Source of the DNA: Streptomyces sp. M41(2017)
GTDB lineage: Bacteria; Actinomycetota; Actinomycetes; Streptomycetales; Streptomycetaceae
DNA: 64,000 nucleotides
Direction: 5' to 3'
Assembly (NCBI RefSeq): GCF_002078175.1
Contig: NZ_MWFK01000002.1
Location: 2,356,001 to 2,420,000 of the forward strand
In this document: positions 59,995-64,000 of the stretch, one piece after another
How the letters are laid out: each line of letters starts with the position of its first letter
Numbering within the stretch: the first letter of the stretch is position 1
Position numbers and translations under genes: made by a program
The notes under the pieces: generated by a model
Told to the model about the DNA's origin: nothing
What the model saw: only the letters and a program-made list of their open reading frames with translations
The model's database searches: none

Positions 59995-60031
59995 GCGAAG
60001 CCCCGGCCACTAGACCTGGCCGGGGCTTCGC
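59995..60031. terminator. Bidirectional terminator
   Basis: Perfect 15-bp stem (GCGAAGCCCCGGCCA with its complement at 60017-60031), 7-nt loop, between the plus-strand small gene and the convergent minus-strand operon. Confidence 0.85.
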
Positions 60032-60042
60032 TGTGTCCTGCG

Positions 60043-60255
60043 TCAGGCGTCAGGGATGTCGGCGGCGGTCACGGTCTCGAAGTGCCACCATCGGCCGTCT
60101 TCCCACTTCATGACTTGGGCGGTGTCGGCGCCGGAGCGGAGTCCGGTCCGGACGTGCGCGAACGCCTTGGCCTCGCTGGTGTGGCCGATCTCGGCGAGCT
60201 GGGCGCCGCCTTGGGAGAGGATCACTCGCCAGGGCTCTCGGGGCTTTGCGGTCAT
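60043..60255 (-). CDS. Small hypothetical element protein
   Basis: 70 residues (PREPWRVILSQGGAQLAEIGHTSEAKAFAHVRTGLRSGADTAQVMKWEDGRWWHFETVTAADIP). It has an alternating strand/helix pattern like small phage accessory proteins; I do not recognise the family. The ATG at 60255 has GAGG upstream and lies 7 bp after the stop of the zinc-finger-like gene, so the two share a transcript. Confidence 0.7.
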   Translation of the reverse strand: MTAKPREPWRVILSQGGAQLAEIGHTSEAKAFAHVRTGLRSGADTAQVMKWEDGRWWHFETVTAADIPDA

Positions 60256-60262
60256 CGGTGCC

Positions 60263-60562
60263 TCACTTTTCGTGGATCTTGCGGGCGTGGTTACGGATGC
60301 TGAGGGGTGCTCCTGCGTACTCGCAGTTCGGGCAGATTTCCCAGCCGCCTTCGTCGACGGCGGCGTCGAGGACGGACTTGTCGGGGCCGAAGCCGTGGTG
60401 GCTGAGGAGGCGGGCTACGGAGCTGTCGTAGCGGGCGGCGAGGAGGGCGGCTTCGGCGACCTTGTCGTGGCCTCGGCAGAAGAAGGCGCCGAGGCTGGTG
60501 GTGCCGCCGCAGCCGCACCAGCAGGTGCCGGTGGGGAGTAGGCGGGGTGTCTCGTTGGTCAT
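60263..60562 (-). CDS. Small double zinc-finger-like element protein
   Basis: 99 residues with two metal-binding-like clusters: CWCGCGGTTSLGAFFCRGHD (about 14-33) and CPNCEYAGAPLSIRNHARKIH near the end (C-x2-C...H-x4-H). The first motif is common in Streptomyces phage/element proteins. Possibly DNA- or RNA-binding. The ATG at 60562 lies six bases after a TATCTT -10 box, so the mRNA is probably leaderless and controlled by the 24-bp palindrome. First gene of a two-gene operon. Confidence 0.75.
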   Translation of the reverse strand: MTNETPRLLPTGTCWCGCGGTTSLGAFFCRGHDKVAEAALLAARYDSSVARLLSHHGFGPDKSVLDAAVDEGGWEICPNCEYAGAPLSIRNHARKIHEK

Positions 60563-60568
60563 GAAATC

Positions 60569-60596
60569 AAGATAGCCAATCTAGATTGGCTATCAA
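60569..60596 (-). promoter_or_regulatory. Repressor-controlled leaderless promoter with 24-bp palindrome
   Basis: On the minus strand: TTGATA (60596-60591), 16-bp spacer, TATCTT (60574-60569), six bases, then the ATG at 60562. A perfect 24-bp palindrome (half GATAGCCAATCT, 60571-60594) fills the spacer and overlaps both promoter boxes. A bound repressor would exclude RNA polymerase completely. Confidence 0.75.
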
Positions 60597-60666
60597 GATG
60601 GACTAGGAAAGATACGCACCCCGATGGACCGTGCGCCGGGACGGGCATGTCGCCCCGGCGGCGTGA

Positions 60667-61176
60667 TCAGACGTCGAGGATGATCCCGAGCCCCATCAGC
60701 CGGCCGGCCATAGTCGACCTGGTGAGGTCGAAGCGTGGGGCGAGTAGGTCGACGAGCTGAGCGGCAGTCCGGAAGTCTGCCTCGACGGCCGCGCTCCGGA
60801 CCGCCGTCTCGGGGGCGAGGAGTTCCAGGGCGAACCGGTTGGCCTCGGTCTCCTCGCGGTCCGTTGGCAGGCTGGCCAGGTTGCCCAGAGCGTGGCGTTC
60901 GACGGTGTCGAGGATCAGGTCACGCCGCCGGTGAAGTTGCAGATGCCCGACGAGGTGGGCGAGGGCGAACCGCTGCCGGGTCGGGTCCAGGTCCGCGTTG
61001 ATGCCGATGACGGTTTGATCGTCGCGGCGCACCAGCATCCCGGACAGTTCGACGGGGGCCGGCTGGCGGACGACGGTGGCACCGAGCCGTTCCGCGACAG
61101 CCTCCGGGTCTACTGGAAGCCCGCTGGCGGGGCTCTCCTGAACAAGCTGTCGTGCCGCTGCCTCACCTCGCGCCAT
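60667..61176 (-). CDS. ImmA/IrrE-like protein with degenerate metallopeptidase site
   Basis: 169 residues. Fold and motifs resemble ImmA/IrrE peptidases that cut phage or ICE repressors: RFALAHLVGHLQLH and ETEANRFALELLAPE. In the first motif the canonical HExxH reads HLVGH, so the catalytic Glu is missing, while both His and the downstream Glu-Ala-Asn-x-Phe-Ala motif remain. It is probably non-catalytic or only metal-binding. ATG at 61176 with AAGGGGA upstream. It is presumably tied to control of the element through the XRE protein, although the two genes are 1.7 kb apart. Confidence 0.75.
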   Translation of the reverse strand: MARGEAAARQLVQESPASGLPVDPEAVAERLGATVVRQPAPVELSGMLVRRDDQTVIGINADLDPTRQRFALAHLVGHLQLHRRRDLILDTVERHALGNLASLPTDREETEANRFALELLAPETAVRSAAVEADFRTAAQLVDLLAPRFDLTRSTMAGRLMGLGIILDV

Positions 61177-61206
61177 ACCGTCCCCTTCGCCGCAGCGGCG
61201 TGAAGA

Positions 61207-61231
61207 GGCCCCGTCCGCGAGGGACGGGGCC
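61207..61231. terminator. Hairpin terminator
   Basis: GGCCCCGTCC (61207-61216) pairs with GGACGGGGCC (61222-61231), 5-nt loop. It lies downstream of the small Cys-rich gene on the minus strand. Confidence 0.65.
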
Positions 61232-61375
61232 GTCTGCGCGGAGTCTGCGACCCGTTGCCTCGCAGCACTGGCGGCGCGCACCGCCTTCGGTCGTCCCCGT
61301 CGCCGGCGACTTCCTACACGGGCCCGGTGAGACCTTGCCCCGCGCCCGGGGTCCGGCGTTCGCGTCATGCCGTGG

Positions 61376-61588
61376 CTACGAGGGTAGCTGGTATCGCCTC
61401 CCGCAGGACATGCATCGCGGCTTGCCGTGGTAGCCGGTGACGGTGCCGCCGTTCGTCATGCAGACGGCGCCGTTGGGTGCCGTGTTGTCGCCGTCGAGGA
61501 GGAACCAGGCCTCCCCGCATCCGCAGACTGCTCCGTCGTAGGCGGGCTGGGCAGCCTCGGACCTACGCTCATCAAGGTTGATGGTCAT
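61376..61588 (-). CDS. Small Cys-rich element protein
   Basis: 70 residues. CGCGEAWFLLDGDNTAPNGAVCMTNGGTVTGYHGKPRCMSCGRRYQLPS has paired Cys (C-x-C...C-x2-C) as in zinc ribbons. Family not recognised. Minus strand, followed by its own hairpin terminator at 61207. Confidence 0.65.
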   Translation of the reverse strand: MTINLDERRSEAAQPAYDGAVCGCGEAWFLLDGDNTAPNGAVCMTNGGTVTGYHGKPRCMSCGRRYQLPS

Positions 61589-61643
61589 GGATCAAGGCTC
61601 GGCTACCGGGAGTGCCGCTTCAAAGGGGAACCGGTGAGCAACC

Positions 61644-61649
61644 TATGAT
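61644..61649 (+). promoter_or_regulatory. -10 box for leaderless mRNA
   Basis: TATGAT, six bases, then the GTG at 61656. No ribosome site is present. The -35 is weak (TTCAAA with 19-bp spacing). Confidence 0.6.
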
Positions 61650-61655
61650 CCCGGG

Positions 61656-61859
61656 GTGGCTATCGAACTCCCCCCGGACCTGATTGCGCTGGAACGTTCC
61701 GCCTGGACGGAGATTCAGGCTGGTGCGCTGACCGTGGACACGGCGCGGGCCGTGCACGAGGGGATCGCCGCGTTCGCTGCCGAGGCGGGGCACGCTCGGT
61801 ACGCCGTCGAGATGGGGCTCAAGCAGACCGTGCGGCATCCGGAGCCCGAGGCGGCCTGA
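61656..61859 (+). CDS. Small hypothetical element protein
   Basis: 67 residues, mostly helical (PPDLIALERSAWTEIQAGALTVDTARAVHEGIAAFAAEAGHARYAVEMGLKQTVRHPE). Proteins with this pattern occur in Streptomyces integrative elements; function unknown. Probably translated from a leaderless transcript. It ends one base before the stop of the next, convergent gene. Confidence 0.75.
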   Translation: MAIELPPDLIALERSAWTEIQAGALTVDTARAVHEGIAAFAAEAGHARYAVEMGLKQTVRHPEPEAA

Positions 61860-61860
61860 C

Positions 61861-62166
61861 CTACTCCGCCGCCTTGAGCGCCCGCTCGATGACCTCGTCG
61901 AATGAGCTACCCGCGATTCCGAGGCGCCCCAGGATCAGAGGCTCGCGTACCTGCTCCTCGGCGGCAGTCAGCCGGTCGTCGCGGCGCATCGCGCGCCACG
62001 TCCGGAAACCGAGCTCGTACTCCTGTGCCGACGAGTACGCGTGCCGGTGCGGCGCCTCGACACGCTCCCCCAACTCGCCAGCGGTGTACGGACGTCCCGA
62101 GTCGGTGTGTTCTTGGTCGTAGCCCCAGCGCACCGAGCAGCCGGGACCGTGCTTGCGGCAGTTCAC
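61861..62166 (-). CDS. Hypothetical element protein
   Basis: 101 residues: NCRKHGPGCSVRWGYDQEHTDSGRPYTAGELGERVEAPHRHAYSSAQEYELGFRTWRAMRRDDRLTAAEEQVREPLILGRLGIAGSSFDEVIERAL. Charged and soluble, family not recognised. The GTG at 62166 overlaps the stop of the upstream membrane-protein gene by GTGA, so translation is coupled. Confidence 0.65.
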   Translation of the reverse strand: MNCRKHGPGCSVRWGYDQEHTDSGRPYTAGELGERVEAPHRHAYSSAQEYELGFRTWRAMRRDDRLTAAEEQVREPLILGRLGIAGSSFDEVIERALKAAE

Positions 62167-62513
62167 GGCGCCTCGCAGCGGTGGATACGGGTAGCGACAG
62201 GCCCCTGCCAGCTGTGAACCTCGACGGTGTCGCCGCGGCAGTCCTTCGTCAGGCAGATGGTGCGGCCGGGCCGGATCGGGCGCTCGGGCGACTCGTCGGC
62301 TAGGCCGAGTTCGCGCTCCAGGCGGGCGATGCGCGCGTAGTCCGGGCGGGCCGCGGCTGAGGCCGGGCGCCGCCAACTGTGGCGGGCGAGAGACTCCCAG
62401 ATCATGTATGGCCATCGACAGAACAGTGGGGCGTTCGGCTGCTCCCCCACCAGCGCGAAAACGGCGGCAGCCGCACAGCAGAAGATCCAGACGTTGACTG
62501 GGATCTCAGGCAT
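62163..62513 (-). CDS. Small membrane-anchored element protein
   Basis: 116 residues. An N-terminal membrane helix (VNVWIFCCAAAAVFALVG) is followed by a soluble part with YARIARLERELGLADES and CLTKDCRGDTVEVHSWQGPVATRIHRCE, containing spaced Cys. The ATG at 62513 has a clear GGAGG. Function unknown. Coupled to the downstream gene by a 4-bp overlap. Confidence 0.7.
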   Translation of the reverse strand: MPEIPVNVWIFCCAAAAVFALVGEQPNAPLFCRWPYMIWESLARHSWRRPASAAARPDYARIARLERELGLADESPERPIRPGRTICLTKDCRGDTVEVHSWQGPVATRIHRCEAP

Positions 62514-62637
62514 CGACGCGCCCTCCAAAGTCGTCCGCCCCGCCCGGTCTCTCAGCGGGCGGGGCGGCACCGAGTAGCTGCCCAATAGCTCTGCATACTG
62601 GACAGTTGACCGCCAGTTTACGGGCCGCCACCGACAA
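62506..62637 (-). CDS. Possible very small CPVC protein
   Basis: About 43 residues (SVAARKLAVNCPVCRAIGQLLGAAPPAERPGGADD) with a CPVC knuckle like many tiny element proteins. There is no ATG; TTG at 62637 or GTG at 62631 could start it, without a strong ribosome site. It lies directly after the stop of the next upstream gene and overlaps the membrane-protein gene by 8 bp. Tentative. Confidence 0.35.
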   Translation of the reverse strand: MSVAARKLAVNCPVCRAIGQLLGAAPPAERPGGADDFGGRVDA

Positions 62638-62645
62638 CTCGGCGG

Positions 62646-62885
62646 TCAGCGCGTCGAGATGCGGTACTCGTCGACCGGCGGGTGCTGCTCGTCCGGGTCG
62701 ATGACGTCGGGGATCTGGTCGACCCACCACGGCATGTCAGTGCGCGCTTCGATCCACGTCCGCTGCCGCCCGGCCAGCTCGTGCGCGTAGCCGTTCATCA
62801 GCGTCCGCGCCTCGTCCTCGCTCACACCAGCCGCGAGCAGGCGAAGCCAGAGAGCCATCGACGGAGACTTCGGATCCAGACTCAT
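62646..62885 (-). CDS. Small hypothetical element protein
   Basis: 79 residues: SLDPKSPSMALWLRLLAAGVSEDEARTLMNGYAHELAGRQRTWIEARTDMPWWVDQIPDVIDPDEQHPPVDEYRI. Helical first half, acidic C-terminus, no recognised family. Part of a minus-strand series with short gaps; ATG at 62885, 21 bp after the preceding stop. Confidence 0.65.
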   Translation of the reverse strand: MSLDPKSPSMALWLRLLAAGVSEDEARTLMNGYAHELAGRQRTWIEARTDMPWWVDQIPDVIDPDEQHPPVDEYRISTR

Positions 62886-62906
62886 GCGGCCAGGATGGCA
62901 GAGCGG

Positions 62907-63104
62907 TCAGTCCTCGTCGGGCCACCTGTGGATAACCGTCCCGGTCGCGGTGTCGGTGAGGGTGATGACGGCGCCCTCGACACCCCAGTCCCGCACCCAC
63001 ACGGGGATCTGCTTCCTCGCCGCGGTCTCGGTTGCCCACCAGCCGCGCATCGTGCGACGCCCGCCCATCGTCAAGGTCAGGCGGTAGCGGCCCTCGTCAT
63101 CCAT
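62907..63104 (-). CDS. Small hypothetical element protein
   Basis: 65 residues: DDEGRYRLTLTMGGRRTMRGWWATETAARKQIPVWVRDWGVEGAVITLTDTATGTVIHRWP, with a beta-strand pattern. The ATG at 63104 follows GAGGATGAGC and overlaps the end of the upstream gene by 8 bp; an ATG at 63113 is also in frame. Family not recognised. Confidence 0.65.
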   Translation of the reverse strand: MDDEGRYRLTLTMGGRRTMRGWWATETAARKQIPVWVRDWGVEGAVITLTDTATGTVIHRWPDED

Positions 63105-63435
63105 GCTGCTCATCCTCGAGCAGGACGTGGAGCGGGACGCGCGCCTCGAGCGCCGCGTCGCGAAGAACGGCGAGTACTTCCTCGAGCGGCGCTGGCGGCC
63201 CTGCCGGTTTCGGTGTCGTCGCCACCATGCAGGCGATGCACCGGTCCACCCAGAAGCGGCCCCGGCCGGGAACGTCGGCTACGCCGGCGACAGCCGCGGC
63301 GCGCCCGCAGCGGAGGCAGGCGCGTCCCTCGGCGAGGCGTCGCTTGCCGCTCGAGCGGAACGGGGCATCGGCGGGCGCCAGCTCGAGGTCGTCAACTGTG
63401 ACGCCGAAGAGAGGCAGCAGGTCAGGGCTGTGCAT
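63097..63435 (-). CDS. Hypothetical element protein with zinc-ribbon-like Cys
   Basis: 112 residues. GRACLRCGRAAAVAGVADVPGRGRFWVDRCIACM is a C-x2-C...C-x2-C zinc-ribbon pattern, followed by a helical tail (LEEVLAVLRDAALEARVPLHVLLEDEQ). The ATG at 63435 has GGGAGGA. Divergent from the DUF6233 gene, first gene of the minus-strand series that runs to 61861. Confidence 0.7.
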   Translation of the reverse strand: MHSPDLLPLFGVTVDDLELAPADAPFRSSGKRRLAEGRACLRCGRAAAVAGVADVPGRGRFWVDRCIACMVATTPKPAGPPAPLEEVLAVLRDAALEARVPLHVLLEDEQHG

Positions 63436-63485
63436 GCTGTCCTCCCGTTGCTCGAGCCCGATGTGACGGTCGCAGCGTACAGCCC

Positions 63486-63491
63486 TACTAT
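63486..63491 (+). promoter_or_regulatory. -10 box for leaderless DUF6233 mRNA
   Basis: TACTAT, seven bases, then the GTG at 63499. TGTGAC lies 18 bp upstream as a -35. No ribosome site is present. Confidence 0.55.
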
Positions 63492-63498
63492 CGAACAT

Positions 63499-63834
63499 GT
63501 GAACGACCCTGTCTTGTCCAGACTCGAGCAGCTCCGGTTCCTCGAGCGCGTCCAGCTCGCCGACCTCGAGCGCACCCAGCGCTGGATCGCAGCCGAAGAA
63601 CAGCGGCAGCTCGAGCGGCGACGAGGCGAGCAGGCACGGCCGCCCGCCCCGGACTGGCTCCTCGAGCAAGGACTCAATGGCGGCCGACCCGTGTACGTCC
63701 ATCGCGGCGACTGTCACATGGCGGGCAAGCGGCGGAGCGGCATCACCGAGGACCAGGCGCGCCAGGCCCTGCGGGAGCAGGTGGCCGCCTGCGCTCACTG
63801 CCGACCGGACACCGATCTCGGCCTGCTGGAGTAG
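63499..63834 (+). CDS. DUF6233 domain protein
   Basis: 111 residues matching my recollection of DUF6233, a Streptomyces family common in phage-like and conjugative islands: LEQLRFLERVQLADLERTQRWIAAEEQRQLERRRGEQARPPAPDWLLEQGLNGGRPVYVHRGDCHMAGKR, then CAHCRPDTDLGLLE. A His/Cys set (HRGDCHMAGKR, CAHCRPD) may bind metal. Function unknown. GTG at 63499 on a probable leaderless transcript. Confidence 0.8.
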   Translation: MNDPVLSRLEQLRFLERVQLADLERTQRWIAAEEQRQLERRRGEQARPPAPDWLLEQGLNGGRPVYVHRGDCHMAGKRRSGITEDQARQALREQVAACAHCRPDTDLGLLE

Positions 63835-63874
63835 CCGACGGGCAGATACTCGAGGGCGGCGGCAGGCTGATCGC

Positions 63875-64000
63875 ATGGACTTCCCCGTCGATGTCGCTCT
63901 CGCCGAGGCGGTGCCGCGCCTGCCCACGGGGGACGGCTGGTGGTACGAGGTGAAGTTCGACGGGCACAGAGCCGTGATCTGGCGGGAGGCAGAGACGGTC
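63875..64000 (+). CDS. ATP-dependent DNA ligase, N-terminal part (runs off the window)
   Basis: 42 codons are visible: MDFPVDVALAEAVPRLPTGDGWWYEVKFDGHRAVIWREAETV. The KFDGHR motif, with the Lys at residue 27, is the AMP-accepting motif I (KxDG) of ATP-dependent DNA ligases. Short ligases of this kind occur in Streptomyces islands, phages and end-joining loci. The rest of the gene lies beyond the right edge. A CTCGAG lies 22 bp before the start. Confidence 0.85.
   Translation, partial: MDFPVDVALAEAVPRLPTGDGWWYEVKFDGHRAVIWREAETV

Noticed and set aside
58213..64000. Integrase, excisionase or replication gene of the element
   Set aside because: No tyrosine or serine recombinase motif or replication initiator was found in this part; they would have to lie beyond the right edge.

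Overview
The window is about 70 percent GC, with many GTG starts, leaderless promoters and long perfect hairpins without U-tracts. Its gene families (DUF7873, DUF6343, SPW_0924, DUF6233, PAC2, ANTAR regulator, Tat-exported enzymes) point to a Streptomyces-type actinomycete chromosome. Positions 1 to about 58.2 kb look like ordinary chromosome. From about 58.2 kb to the right end the sequence looks like one end of an integrated mobile element, with tiny genes, XRE, GntR and ImmA-like regulators, a DUF6233 protein and the start of an ATP-dependent DNA ligase.

Layout. 0.4-0.7 kb (minus): two tandem RNAs, each with tRNA T-arm, acceptor and D-arm sequences in circularly permuted order. This is the architecture of bacterial Y RNAs (YrlA type). 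They lie downstream of a translationally coupled nucleotidyltransferase-DUF7873 gene pair. 2.5-7.2 kb: RidA protein, GH6 glycosidase, and an Asp/Glu racemase-like plus NCS1 permease pair divergent from a GntR regulator, with a 16-bp palindrome in the gap. 7.3-13.1 kb: proline iminopeptidase, family 5 uracil-DNA glycosylase, YfcC transporter with M20 dipeptidase, and an S4 RNA-binding protein with a repeat-expanded N-terminus. 13.1-13.5 kb: a 29-bp minisatellite and a terminator. 13.5-23.4 kb: DoxX, methyltransferase, acyltransferase-like, DUF6343, TPR, coaE, PAC2, Tat-exported amine oxidase, secreted beta-helix protein, and rpsA with a consensus promoter. 23.5-35.2 kb: methyltransferase, hrpB, DUF3068, lytic transglycosylase, DUF4184, serine hydrolase and polA. 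35.3-45.3 kb: FdhF/YdeP oxidoreductase, hotdog thioesterase and a five-gene branched-chain amino-acid ABC importer. 45.4-48.6 kb: ANTAR regulator, an atypical tRNA with a CAA anticodon, a LAGLIDADG nuclease-like gene and pyruvate kinase. 48.8-57.9 kb: SIMPL protein, 5'-nucleotidase, an N-hydroxylase/decarboxylase pair of hydroxamate-siderophore type, aminopeptidase N and a stand-alone response regulator. 58.1-64 kb: a chromosomal gene fragment, then the mobile-element end.

The strongest leads for new biology are the tandem permuted tRNA-like RNAs, the short-variable-arm tRNA with its LAGLIDADG neighbour, and the island's apparently leaderless, palindrome-controlled genes. No integrase, CRISPR array, rRNA gene or insertion sequence was seen. 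All assignments come from reading the sequence; no database search was run.
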